Position numbers and translations under genes: made by a program. Below the pieces are notes generated by a model, which was given only the letters and a program-made list of their open reading frames with translations, ran no database searches and was not told where the DNA came from. A stretch of DNA of 64,000 bases from DATFVA01 sp963711455 (GTDB taxonomy: Bacteria > Bacteroidota > Ignavibacteria > Ignavibacteriales > Ignavibacteriaceae), in assembly GCA_963711455.1 (NCBI GenBank), contig CAVQEH010000004.1, positions 310,001 through 374,000 on the forward strand, read 5' to 3'. The first letter of the stretch is position 1, and each line of letters starts with the position of its first letter. This document shows, in pieces, positions 34,219 to 43,934 of the stretch.

Positions 34219-35193
34219 ATGCAAAAGATTTTAATCGTATTTACCGGCGGCACATTCTCTATGAAAATTGATAAAAAGACCGGTGGTGCTGTCCCAAGGT
34301 ATTCGGGCAATGAGCTTCTCAATAAAATTCCTGAGGCAAAAGAGCTTGCTGATATCACCTGTTTTGATTTTGGGAAATATCCCGGTCCTCATATAACTCC
34401 CGAACTCATGATGAGCCTCTCTAAAAAAATTCGTGAGTTAATTAAGGAAGAAACTTATTCGGGAATAATTGTTACTCACGGAACAGACACTCTTGAAGAA
34501 ACAGCTTACTTTCTTGATTTAACTATAAAGACAGAAATTCCTATTGTGCTTATCGGCTCAATGAAAAACAGCTCTGAACCTGACTGGGACGGACCACGAA
34601 ATCTTTTGGATGCTATTCATATTTGTTTAAATAAAAATTGTAGAAACCTTGGCGTATTGGTTTGTCTTAACGGAGAAATAAATGCTGCAAGTGAAGTAAC
34701 GAAAATTTATACAGAACAAATTGACAGCTTTACCAGTCTTGATTTTGGTGCCTTAGGCTTTATACAGAATGGGAGAGTGATTCTGAACCGTCTTCCGCGT
34801 AAGCTTGAAACTCTTGAGACTGACAAGCTGATTTCTAATGTTGATTTGCTAACTGTATATGCCGGAATGAATGATAAATTTTTTAAGTATTCGGTAGATA
34901 GCGGTGCACAAGGAATTGTAGTTGAAGCTCTTGGAGTAGGAAATGTTCCCCCGCCTGCATTTGTAGGAATAAAGTATGCGGTTGAAAAAGGAATTCCCGT
35001 TGTATTGGTTTCACGCTGTCCTGCAGGAGAAACTCTTGATATTTACAGTTATCCCGGAGCAGGAAAATGGCTTCACAAAATCGGGGTTATATTTGCAGAT
35101 TACCTTAACGGACAGAAAGCCAGAATTAAACTTATGCTTGCACTTGGAATTACAAAAGACAAAAAAAAATTGAGGAAGCTATTTGAGAATTGA
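34219..35193 (+). CDS. ansA: L-asparaginase
   Basis: 324 residues, type I-like cytoplasmic asparaginase (no signal peptide). First catalytic Thr12 in VFTGGTFSMK; second triad in VTHGTDTLEETAYFLD (Thr89-Asp90); substrate-side Lys in LIGSMKNSSEPDWDGPRNL. It hydrolyses asparagine to aspartate and ammonia. Stands alone, divergent from nfu and convergent with a small hypothetical gene. Confidence 0.93.
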   Translation: MQKILIVFTGGTFSMKIDKKTGGAVPRYSGNELLNKIPEAKELADITCFDFGKYPGPHITPELMMSLSKKIRELIKEETYSGIIVTHGTDTLEETAYFLDLTIKTEIPIVLIGSMKNSSEPDWDGPRNLLDAIHICLNKNCRNLGVLVCLNGEINAASEVTKIYTEQIDSFTSLDFGALGFIQNGRVILNRLPRKLETLETDKLISNVDLLTVYAGMNDKFFKYSVDSGAQGIVVEALGVGNVPPPAFVGIKYAVEKGIPVVLVSRCPAGETLDIYSYPGAGKWLHKIGVIFADYLNGQKARIKLMLALGITKDKKKLRKLFEN

Positions 35194-35223
35194 ATTGTCT
35201 GATGGATGAATTGTTCTAATCTC

Positions 35224-35490
35224 CTATTCTGTTGGGATCATACTGTCAATAACCCCTTTTAAAACTTTTAGTTCTTCTATAGTTGAAGGCTGAACTTCTG
35301 CCGGAGGTTTTTCTGTTATTGAAGTGTTAAGCAGATTATAAACCCGCTGGGAAAAAATGGTAAAAGTATAACGGTAGTGGTCGCGTTTCCATTCGTCATC
35401 TCTTTTTTTGCTTGCTATCAGATTCAGATCAGCTTTAAGGTTTTCAATCATATTATCCAGATCTTTCTTAAGCCAGTTATAATTTTCCAT
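35224..35490 (-). CDS. Small hypothetical protein (88 aa)
   Basis: The open frame reaches 35505 with TTG, but ATG at 35490 has AGGAAA upstream and gives MENYNWLKKDLDNMIENL; 88 residues. Helical, charged, no signal peptide. The stretch ASKKRDDEWKRDHYRYTFTIF is the most distinctive. I do not recognise the family. It is the last gene after murI on the same strand (75 bases). Confidence 0.6.
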   Translation of the reverse strand: MENYNWLKKDLDNMIENLKADLNLIASKKRDDEWKRDHYRYTFTIFSQRVYNLLNTSITEKPPAEVQPSTIEELKVLKGVIDSMIPTE

Positions 35491-35564
35491 TATGTTTCCT
35501 ATCAATAATTCAAATTTGAAATATCAAATCAATCAGCATCCAGCCAGGTTCTCAGTGCTTTGCT

Positions 35565-36404
35565 CTATGCCCTGCGGCTCAGAAAGTTCAAATGTTCTAT
35601 TTCTACTTTATAAACATCTTTTACCGGTTTACCCAGGAATAGCTCTGCAACCTCACGGAATTTTGTGGGTATATCGCTGACATACAAATCCTGGTTTCCA
35701 ACAGCATAACTGTTAGTGTGCAACCCTGTTCTGTCGAGCTCATTTCTTATCATTTCCGCTGCTGCTATGCCGGAATCGACAAGATTTACATTTTCACCAA
35801 TTACTTTCTGAATTACATCAGAAAGTATCGGGTAATGGGTACATCCCAGGACAAGAGTATCAATTCCTTTTTCTCTTAGTTCTTTAAGATATTCTTCAGC
35901 AATTTCATAAGTTGCTTTATGATTTATCCATCCTTCCTCGGCAAGCGGAACGAATAAAGGACAGGCTGTTTCAAAAACTTCTATTTCCGGATTTAATTCT
36001 TTTATCTTATTTGAATAGGCTTTGTTTGTAATTGTTGCTCTTGTTCCTATAACGCCAATCCTTTTATTTTTTGTTGATTTGACTGCTGTCTGTGCACCGG
36101 GTTCAATCATTCCGATAAGCGGAACATCAAAAATTTTTCTCAATTCGTCCATCGCAACAGAGGATGCAGTATTACAGGCTACCACAATAGCCTTTACGTT
36201 TTTCTGCATTAAAAATTTTGCATCTTCTATAGAATACTCAATAACAGTATCATTCGATTTTGAACCGTAAGGTACTCTTGCAGTGTCACCAAAATAAACT
36301 ATGTTTTCCTCAGGAAGTGATGCGGCAATTCTTTTAACCACGGTGAGTCCACCAATACCGGAATCAAATACTCCGATTGGTTTTTCTTTTTCCATAAAAT
36401 TCAA
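35565..36404 (-). CDS. murI: Glutamate racemase
   Basis: 279 residues with the paired catalytic cysteines: Cys77 in VVACNTASS and Cys188 in VLGCTHYP, plus FDSGIGGLTVV and YFGDTARVPYGSKS. It makes D-glutamate for peptidoglycan. The start is a TTG at 36404; an ATG three codons in (36395) is the alternative. The AGGA Shine-Dalgarno lies 7 bases from the TTG and 16 from the ATG, so TTG fits better. It begins 9 bases after glnD and is co-transcribed with it. Confidence 0.95.
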   Translation of the reverse strand: MNFMEKEKPIGVFDSGIGGLTVVKRIAASLPEENIVYFGDTARVPYGSKSNDTVIEYSIEDAKFLMQKNVKAIVVACNTASSVAMDELRKIFDVPLIGMIEPGAQTAVKSTKNKRIGVIGTRATITNKAYSNKIKELNPEIEVFETACPLFVPLAEEGWINHKATYEIAEEYLKELREKGIDTLVLGCTHYPILSDVIQKVIGENVNLVDSGIAAAEMIRNELDRTGLHTNSYAVGNQDLYVSDIPTKFREVAELFLGKPVKDVYKVEIEHLNFLSRRA

Positions 36405-36413
36405 TTTTAATTC

Positions 36414-38994
36414 CTATAATGTTTGAGAAATTAATTGTGAAAGCTCTTTTTTAATCAGGTCATAATCACTTGGTGAGATTTTCTTTCCCCTTGAATCGAG
36501 CACATAAAATGAATCAACAATATCATCTCCTCTTGTAGAAATTTTTGCAAAGTAAATACTCAATCCAAGCTGGTTCATCTTATTTGTAACCTGGTATAAA
36601 AATCCAAGCCTGTCCGGAGAAATGATATCAACTATAGTATACTTTTCCTGATTTTCAAATTCAATCTTCATCTTACCTGAACGCTTAAATAATTTAGATT
36701 CAATCCGCCACCATTTTGATTTCATTTTAGTAAATTCTTTATTCAACTGAAGCATCCCGGAGATTACAGCTTTCAAATCTTTACGGATTTTCGCATAACG
36801 TTCTTTTTCAATTTTTTTACCGGTATTAAAATCGGTAACGTTAAACGTATCAATAACTATTTTGTCTTTGCGCGTAAAGATTCTTGCATCGTGTATGTTA
36901 ACTCCATTTATAGTTAACACTCCGCAAATCTTTGAAAGCAATGAAGAGAAATCATTTGTTATGACGGTAATATTTGTGAAATCATTTAACTCTTTAAATG
37001 ATGTTGAAATTGTTACACCTTTCTGAATTTCCTCAACATGCTTTGCTATTTCCTTTTCAGTGAAATTCTGTGCATAAGCTATATCGTTGATTGAATCGAT
37101 ATGCTCCTGAACATGATCCTCGGAAATTGAATCGGAATGCTTACTTATGTCTTTTGGAATGACGTAAGTATTTGAGATAAGAAATTCTTCACCACTCATC
37201 TTTTCTTCAAGCATTGAATAAGTCTTTCTGTACAACTCTGAAAGCAGATCACTTTTCCACGAAGTCCAGACTGCCGGATTAACCGCGGATAAATCAGCGT
37301 AAGTTACAAGGTAGAGAAGATTAAGATCATCAATGGAATTAAACTTTGAAGCAAAATTATTTAAAGTTTCCGGGTCGTTTAGATTTCTGCGGAAAGCAAC
37401 CTGTTCCATATAAAGATGATTTCTAACAAGGAATGAGACGCGTTCTATTTCTTCTTCGGAATAACCCAGCCTAAACATTATTGCTGAGGCAACTTCGGCT
37501 CCGATAATTTCATGCCCGGAAACATTTATTGGTTTTGCAATATCGTGAAAAAGCAAACCGAGATAGAGAGTTTCCTTATCCTTTAGGCTGCTGAAAAGTC
37601 TTCCAAGCTGTGAATGTTCGCGTTCCAGCATTTCAACATTTTTAATCGTCATTAAAGTATGTTCATCAGCAGTATAAAAATGATAAACTCCGTGCTGTAG
37701 AAATCCGATCAGGTCTTTAAACTCGGGAAGGAATACTTTTAATACACCCAGCTCGTTCATTGCTGATAAAGTCTGACCAACATTTCTCGGGAGCTTAAGT
37801 ATCTCTCTGAAAAAAACAGAAGATTCGGTTTCATAAGAGATTTTCAGTTCAAGCTTTTCAACTGTTTCAATTATTCTGCCGCGAAGCTGTTCATCAAATC
37901 TTGCACTGTACAAACCACGGTAATAAAACCCCCTTAACATATCTGAAATTGTAAGTTCACTATCTCCGGTAAATGAAATTGATTTTGCTTTCATTGCGAA
38001 ATCATCGTCAAGTTTAATTGAAAGAGAATCAGGTAAGGGATTGGTTAATTCATCGCTGAACTTTTTTGCCATCGATTTCGAAAACCGGTTAATCACATTT
38101 GCAGCATCGTAATATTCTTTCATAAATGAATTAAGAGCATTTTCAGAATGGTAAAACATCGCAGCTATTTTCTTCTGATCCTGGTATTCAAGCCTGTCTT
38201 TCTTCTGGTTGTTAATGGTGTGAAGAATATTCCGGACAGTTATGATAAAATTATAGCTTTCAAATAAACGCGCGCATTCTTTAGCTGTAGTATAATTATC
38301 AATATTAAGCTGATGAATAAAACTTTCCGCCTGGGTTGTTTCATTTTGCTTATTTAGCAAAATTTTGTTCATCAGCATATACATCCACTCCACAGCCTGA
38401 AAATCTCTTAATCCACCGGCAGATATTTTAACATTAGGTTCAAGGATTTTGGGTGATTCATCATATTTAAGATAACGCTGCTGAATGTCTTCAAGCATTT
38501 CATTTATCAGCTTAACTTTCAATTCTTCCGTCACAGAATCGAGAAGTATATCATTCCAAAGAAGGTAAATTTTATCAGAGCCAAGCAGAAATCTTGTTTC
38601 AAAAAACTGGGTAAATGTATGAAGGTCGGTTTCAATAAATTTATGAATATCTGAGAATTCCCTTACCGTATGTGAAACTTCTATCCCGTTATCCCATAAC
38701 CTTGTTACAAGCTCCACTATATCTTTTTCATTTTCTGAAACTGAATCGGTAATGAACATTAAATCAATATCGGAAAAAGGAGACAGCTCTCTTCGGCTGA
38801 AACTACCGGCGGAAGCCAATGCAAAATTATATTTTCCGTTTAATGCAAGGGAACGAATAAATTCTTCCACCAAAAGACTATACTCAAGACTGAATTTAAG
38901 CGATTCATCTTTACCGGGATATTCAACAAAGAGCTTATCTTTTTTCTCTTTGAAATCCTGTTTGATTTTATATGTCTACTTCCAGCGGAATCAT
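36414..38994 (-). CDS. glnD: [Protein-PII] uridylyltransferase / uridylyl-removing enzyme, with a frameshift near its 5' end
   Basis: Nucleotidyltransferase domain with AGSFSRRELSPFSDIDLMFI, a GlnE/GlnD helical region, HD domain with LGLLFHDIAKPINVSGHE, and two C-terminal ACT domains. It modifies PII according to glutamine. The continuous frame has its first usable codon (TTG) only at 38873, right at the nucleotidyltransferase core and without the usual N-terminal helix. Upstream, in frame, residues such as IKQDFKEKKDKLFVEYPG continue the protein, and an ATG at 38994, overlapping the queF stop (TAATG), encodes MIPLEVDI in another frame. One extra base near 38970 separates the two. Restored length would be about 859 residues, normal for GlnD. 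Confidence 0.9.
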
Positions 38995-39346
38995 TATTTT
39001 TTATACTCAGCTTTCACTACAGATGAAATGCCGCCTCGCACATTGAATGAAGCTGTTATTAACATATATCTCGGTTCACTTACTTCAACAAGGTCATCAA
39101 GGATTTTATTAGTAACACTTTCGAAATAAATGCCGTCATTCCTGTATGAATTTAAATAAAGCTTTAATGACTTCAATTCAATGCAAAGCTTATCGGGTAA
39201 TATATTCGATTGTAATAGTCGCAAAATCCGGCTGCCCGGTTTTTGGGCAAACCGATGTAAATTCCGGAGCCAGTATGAATTACTGAATAGTCTCTGCCGG
39301 GATATGCATTATCGAATACTTCTAATATTTTTAGTTTATCACTCAT
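38994..39346 (-). pseudogene. queF: NADPH-dependent 7-cyano-7-deazaguanine reductase, interrupted by two single-base frameshifts
   Basis: Read across three frames the product is MSDKLKILEVFDNAYPGRDY..., then PEFTSVCPKTGQPDFATITI (nucleophile Cys and catalytic Asp), then PDKLCIELKSLKLYLNSYRN and FNVRGGISSVV. All QueF motifs are present and in order. The first extra base is at the GG of ACTGGCTCC (near 39278), the second at the A of ATTACCCG (near 39207). Removing both gives 116 residues, the size of single-domain QueF. It reduces preQ0 to preQ1 in queuosine synthesis. The stop overlaps the glnD ATG. Intact motifs argue for consensus errors rather than decay. Confidence 0.85.
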
Positions 39347-39408
39347 AATTTTTGTTTGTGTTCAACAGTAAGAATTTGTTTATGTTCAAGATTCAAGAAT
39401 ATGATTAA

Positions 39409-39429
39409 AATTAAGAATTAAGAATTAAG
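39409..39429. repeat. Three tandem copies of AATTAAG
   Basis: Perfect 7-base unit repeated three times; the third copy contains the queC stop codon (restored frame). Such a slippage-prone tract lies in the frameshift-rich region. Confidence 0.6.
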
Positions 39430-40119
39430 TATAAACAGGTCTCAATTTATATTTTATTGGATCCTCAAATCCGGCTTGCTGAAATCCTCTTAATCTTAAG
39501 GCACAGCTATCACATTCTCCGCAGGCTTCATCTTCATTTTTATAACAGGACCAGTCAGATGAAGAGGAGCATTAAGTTCAATGCCTTTTTTAACGATTTC
39601 CGATTTGGAAAAATTTATTACCGGTGTTTTTATTTTAATAATTGTTTCGGGTTTTGTTCCAGTATTAATTACTTCTTCAAATGCCTTAAAAAATTCCGGA
39701 CGACAATCAGGATACCCGGAGGAATCCTCATAAACAGCACCGTTAAAAATCCGTTCTGCACCTATTACTTCAGCCCAGCTTGTGCAAGCTGAAAGAATGT
39801 TGGCATTCCGAAAAGGAACATACGAAGAAGGGATATTTTTATTCGTTAAATCTGCCGTTGTAACTTCTTTATTTAAATCAGTTAAAGATGAACCGCCGAT
39901 TTCAGCTAAATGAGAATAATCAATCACAAGTCTCTTATCTATATTATAATAATCAGCAATATCATTAAAAGCCTTAAGCTCTCTCTTTTCAGTCCGTTGT
40001 CCGTAATTCACATGCAAAAGAGCAAGTTCGTATGATTGATTTGCAATTGCTGCAGTTACACAGCTATCCATTCCGCCGCTAAGTGCAACCACCGCTATTT
40101 TCTTGTTCGATTTTTCCAT
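39425..40119 (-). CDS. queC: 7-cyano-7-deazaguanine synthase, frameshifted near the 3' end
   Basis: PP-loop ATPase motif VALSGGMDSCV at the N-terminus, LLHVNYGQRTEKRE, SSYVPFRNANILSACTSWAE and YPDCRPEFFKAFE. The uninterrupted frame ends at 39496 with a non-family tail, but after HLT the family sequence continues in the next frame: WSCYKNEDEACGECDSCALR, which holds the four zinc-binding Cys, ending FEDPIKYKLRPVYT at 39425. One missing base (ACTGG for ACTTGG, near 39558) explains the break. Restored length 231 residues. It makes preQ0 from carboxydeazaguanine. queF follows on the same strand; queA is at 61.4 kb. Confidence 0.88.
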
Positions 40120-40307
40120 AAACGTCCGGTTAAAATAAGAAAATAGAGGCTGTGAAGAAATGAGGAATTGTTTCCCGGAAATAATTTATAAAGTACAATC
40201 TATAACCTTGCAGAGTATAAAATATATATGTTAATTTGAAAACGTTTTTATAGATAGGGAAGAGAGATGATTTATCAGCTAAATATTAAATCCTCAATGA
40301 TCAAAAA

Positions 40308-41780
40308 ATGAAAATCCGAATATTTATCGTTGTCATTTGTCTGATTTTTTTCAGTCATACCCTATCCTTAATAGCCAAAGTTTAAGTGATTCCACCGCAA
40401 GAGATTTCATAAATTCCCTATTATTTAACAGAGGTAACCTCGACAAATTCGTTTTACCGGAAGAGCTTGAATTATCAATGAGATTAGGAATCTGCTATAA
40501 GGACGTCGATAAAAAATTTCTGATTTCAAATGATATCGATTCGGCATCGAGAGATAAAATAATTAAGAACAAATTTGCTTTTACTTATTCGATTGAAAAA
40601 TTACCTGAAAATTTTTCTCTGTTAAAAATCAATATTCCCAAAATGGATTTAACAAGAGAATATTTTTTCAAAGATTCCTTCCTTGTTTCAAAGCCATATT
40701 ATTACTCACGAAATTGGAAAACAATTACCAGTCAATATTTTATTTTTCATATAAGTGACACTTCATTATTCAACACCTATTCGATTAATAAGCTTGATGA
40801 ATTTGTTAAAAGTATCTCAGGTTTGTTAAAGTATAGGAAAGAACAAATTGAAAATCTTAGGAAGAATAAAATTCATTATTTCCTTTGTAAAGATGATGAT
40901 GAAATTAAACAGCTTACAAGTTATAGTGCCCGCGGCTTATATTATATTCCTTATGATTATATAATTACAACTTATAACTGTCATTTCCATGAATTGCTTC
41001 ATCTTATTAATAAACTTCAAACTTCAAAATCTTTATTTATATACTCTCCCGTTTTTACAGGAGGGATTTGCAGTTGCATTTGGTGGAAGAGGAGGAAAAG
41101 AACCCGGAGTAATTTTAAATATGGGATTATTTTTAGCAAAAAGCGGAATGCTTGATTATTCATCGCTTTTAAACAAAGATGATTTCTATCAGAACGATAT
41201 AACTATGAGTTACCCGGTTTCAGGTTTGTACAATAAATTTTTGATTGATAAAACGGGTATAGAAAAATACTTAAGTCTGTATAGGAAGTATTCGACAATA
41301 GAATATAAAATTAACAGTCTGTCAATTGATACTTCTGAACTTCCCTCAGAAAAGGAATGGAAGAATTTTGTAAACACATATTCTGATTCATCTATAATTA
41401 TTTCTCAATTTAATAGAAGTGAATATATGCCTTTAAAGAGTAATCACTATAGTTATAAAATTTCGGCTAATAACAAATACTATCTGTTTGAAATCAAAGA
41501 CACTCTTTTTCTTTCTTTAAAAGATGCGTTGAAAGGATATAATAGTAATTTGTTTCATGAATTATTCCCAGTTAAAAATTACACCGGGGAAAAGTATGCT
41601 GTAATTGCTGATTCAAATGAAATATCCGTTTACAATTTTTACAGCAATAACCTGATTGCTAAATATGTAAGAGGATTCAGCCTTTCTCAACAGCCGGTAA
41701 ATTTTGAAAACGGATTTTATAATTTTCTTCTTTCAAAAAAATTATTTGATAAACCAATTGATGAATTAAAAATAAATTGA
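40308..41780 (+). pseudogene. Secreted zinc metallopeptidase-like protein (HExxH), interrupted by two compensating frameshifts
   Basis: ATG at 40308 encodes a signal peptide MKIRIFIVVICLIFF. After a run of 7 Ts (8 expected) the family reading continues in the frame beginning near 40337 (QSYPILNSQSLSDSTARDF). That frame reaches the zinc motif CHFHELLHLI (HELLH), then at a run of 5 Ts near 41055 (4 expected) shifts again to VLQEGFAVAFGGRGG, where the Glu after a ~25-residue gap is the expected third ligand of peptidase_MA-like gluzincins. The remainder runs to 41780. Restored length 490 residues. The two indels cancel, and signal, motif and tail are all intact. Substrate unknown. Confidence 0.7.
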
Positions 41781-41799
41781 ATACTAACCGGGATAAAAA

Positions 41800-42813
41800 A
41801 TGAATTGCAGCTACTGCGGAAACCCTATCGAAAAAGATGGGATAGTTTCTGGTGATCTTAACTTTTGCAATAATCTTTGCAAATATCTTTATTCAAAAAA
41901 TGGAACTTCTGTAACCGATAATCTTAAGTCTTCGGAAGAAAAATATTCTCAGCCAGAAGCACCTGAAATGTTTCTGAACAATCTCGATTTTAATATCAAT
42001 CTTCCGGGTATTGAATCAGGCAGATTACTCGTTAGAGCAGGCTACTTCAGGGGTCCCAAAGTATTTCTTGATGATAGAAAACTAAAACCTTTAAAGAAAC
42101 AATTTTTCAAAAAAACAAAAACTTATCACATAAATAATGATGCAAATGTATCTTTTGAAATCAAAATAAAGAAAAGATTCTTTGATGCTGTTCCGGTCCT
42201 TTTTGTTAATGGAGAAAAAACAACATTGGCAAAAAAACTGAGGTGGTATGAATATATCTTTATTTTTATTCCCCTCCTCCTGTTTTATTTTGGATACATC
42301 GGCGGGTTTATAGGAGGTGCGGCTGCATTTACCAATTCAATAATATTCCGTAAAATCAAAAAGTCAGCTTTAAAGTATACAATGGTCATTTTAAATATTT
42401 TTGCAGCTTTTTATGTCGCGCTTAATATTGTTATTTTTTTATTACCCTATATAACAGAGATTCATTTTAATCTTCAGAAAAATGAAACTACAGAGGAGCT
42501 TTCTCCTGAATTAGTTCCTTTAACAAAACATATTTGGGAAGTATATAAAATTACTGATTCACTCGATACCGACCTGTCTGCCGCTTTTCCACAGGATATA
42601 GATTCAAAAAGATATTTCTTCCACAATGGTACTGCAAATATCAGGACACCACAGGGAAAGATTTTTTATTCAAATTGGAAAGCGCTGGAAGATAAGAAAT
42701 CTATTAACTTTACCGGACCTGGAATAAATGATACAATAAAAATCATAACTTTGACTGAAAGCAGATTTGAATACGCTTATAAAAATTTACGTATATTATG
42801 TACAACTGAATAA
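41800..42813 (+). CDS. Membrane protein with N-terminal zinc-ribbon-like knuckles
   Basis: 337 residues. The N-terminus MNCSYCGNPIEKDG... followed by FCNNLCKYL gives a four-Cys zinc knuckle (CxxC...CxxxC). After a low-complexity linker and a beta-rich section (MFLNNLDFNINLPGIESG to VNGEKTTLAKK) there are two to three membrane helices (about 150-172 and 193-218). The C-terminal ~110 residues look lipocalin-like (KHIWEVYKITDSLD, FFHNGTANIRTPQG). I cannot name the family. It is 20 bases after the metallopeptidase gene and probably co-transcribed. Confidence 0.7.
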   Translation: MNCSYCGNPIEKDGIVSGDLNFCNNLCKYLYSKNGTSVTDNLKSSEEKYSQPEAPEMFLNNLDFNINLPGIESGRLLVRAGYFRGPKVFLDDRKLKPLKKQFFKKTKTYHINNDANVSFEIKIKKRFFDAVPVLFVNGEKTTLAKKLRWYEYIFIFIPLLLFYFGYIGGFIGGAAAFTNSIIFRKIKKSALKYTMVILNIFAAFYVALNIVIFLLPYITEIHFNLQKNETTEELSPELVPLTKHIWEVYKITDSLDTDLSAAFPQDIDSKRYFFHNGTANIRTPQGKIFYSNWKALEDKKSINFTGPGINDTIKIITLTESRFEYAYKNLRILCTTE

Positions 42814-42831
42814 GTCGGTAATAACAAAACT

Positions 42832-43313
42832 TCAATCTTTTGGTTTAACCGGTATCCATAATTCTTCTTCTGAATCAGGGCTGTCCTTCTTATATTTTAT
42901 TCCCATTACAGCAAAGTGAGGTCTGTTATCTAATAAATAAGTTGAGTTAGGCAGCCAGGTTCGGAAAATGTATTGATAAGTTTCAACGCCTTTTCTTGCA
43001 GGACCTTTATGTAAAAAGACAGCATAAAGTCCGCCTGGTGTTTTAAGGGTTTCCATTTCATCAGGAACTCCGTTAAAGTCTTCGACTTCAACGGCTGCCC
43101 ATTTTTCAAATTCTTTATCAGGATTAAAATTATCAAAAAATCCCGGCAATAAATTTCAATTGAATAAAGATCCGTACCAATGCTGTCACTGATTTCTTTT
43201 CGATACGGCATAAAGCTCCTCCAAAGTTCATAAGTTTTATTTTCGGAGAAAGACATAATAATTCTTTTACCAACAAACTTTTGAGGAGACAGTGATTTTA
43301 TTTCCGGTTCCAT
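42832..43313 (-). pseudogene. GyrI-like / AraC effector-binding-domain protein, frameshifted
   Basis: The first half, MEPEIKSLSPQKFVGKRI...ELWRSFMPYRKEISD, and the second half, PGFFDNFNPDKEFEKWAAVE...MGIKYKKDSPDSEEELWIPV, are in different frames that meet at LYSIEIY/PGFF near 43145. One base is missing there. Together they form a single ~160-residue GyrI-like small-molecule-binding domain (strand IIMSF, GGLYAVFLHKGP, YIFRTWLPNS, MGIKY...EEELWIPV). Such proteins bind hydrophobic or cationic compounds; no DNA-binding domain is attached. The gene is 3 bases from the pentapeptide-repeat gene. Confidence 0.75.
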
Positions 43314-43316
43314 AGT

Positions 43317-43893
43317 TTATGCTACAATTTCAATATCATATTTGTTCAGAAGTCCGGCTACTCCTGTTAAAGAAAATTTTGCTTTTTTTATTCTGTTAAT
43401 TTCCGGGTTTATTGAATAGTTGTAAGATGTACAAAAATCGGCTCTTTCAATTATACTATTTTGGAATACAGCTCTTTCAAGGTTACAATTTTCAAAAACT
43501 GCACCCGTCAAATCACATTGACTAAAATCTGTTTCTATCAATTTTGAATTTTTGAAAACCGTTCCCTTGATTTTTGTTTTATAGAATGTCGAATGATCAA
43601 GGGAACAATCTTCAAAACTTAAAAACAATCCAAATTGATTGCAGGTATCAAAACGAAGCCCGAACATTTTGCAGCTTTATGAGTATAATGTCGTTCAATG
43701 TTGTTTCAATAATCTTTGCATTGCTTAGATTGCAGCTTTCAAATCTGCATTCAATAAATTTAATTCCAGAGAGATCAGAATCAGAAAAATCACAATTAAT
43801 AAAAGTACATTTTTCATATTCGCCTTTGGCAAGTTTATTCTGAGCAAAATTAATTTTATTAAATATCTGATCTGCAGTATATTTTTCTTCCAT
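43317..43893 (-). pseudogene. Pentapeptide-repeat protein, frameshifted
   Basis: The N-terminal frame carries YEKCTFINCDFSDSDLSGIKF and IECRFESCNLSNAKI, the C-terminal frame DCSLDHSTFYKTKIKGTVFK, CDLTGAVFENCNLERAVFQN and ends in a helix LLNKYDIEIVA. They meet near 43672 (ATAAAGC), where one extra A breaks the frame. Restored length about 191 residues: a right-handed quadrilateral beta-helix with A(D/N)LXX-like repeats, similar in layout to Qnr/MfpA proteins. Adjacent to the GyrI-like gene; both families include DNA-gyrase protectors or drug binders, but a role here is only a guess. Confidence 0.8.
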
Positions 43894-43934
43894 CTTTTTT
43901 AATTAATATTGATTTTTATTAATCGCCCTTTTTC

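Noticed and set aside
40120..40307. preQ1 riboswitch upstream of queC
   Set aside because: No sequence resembling the short preQ1-I aptamer (stem-loop followed by A-rich tail) was found on the minus strand.
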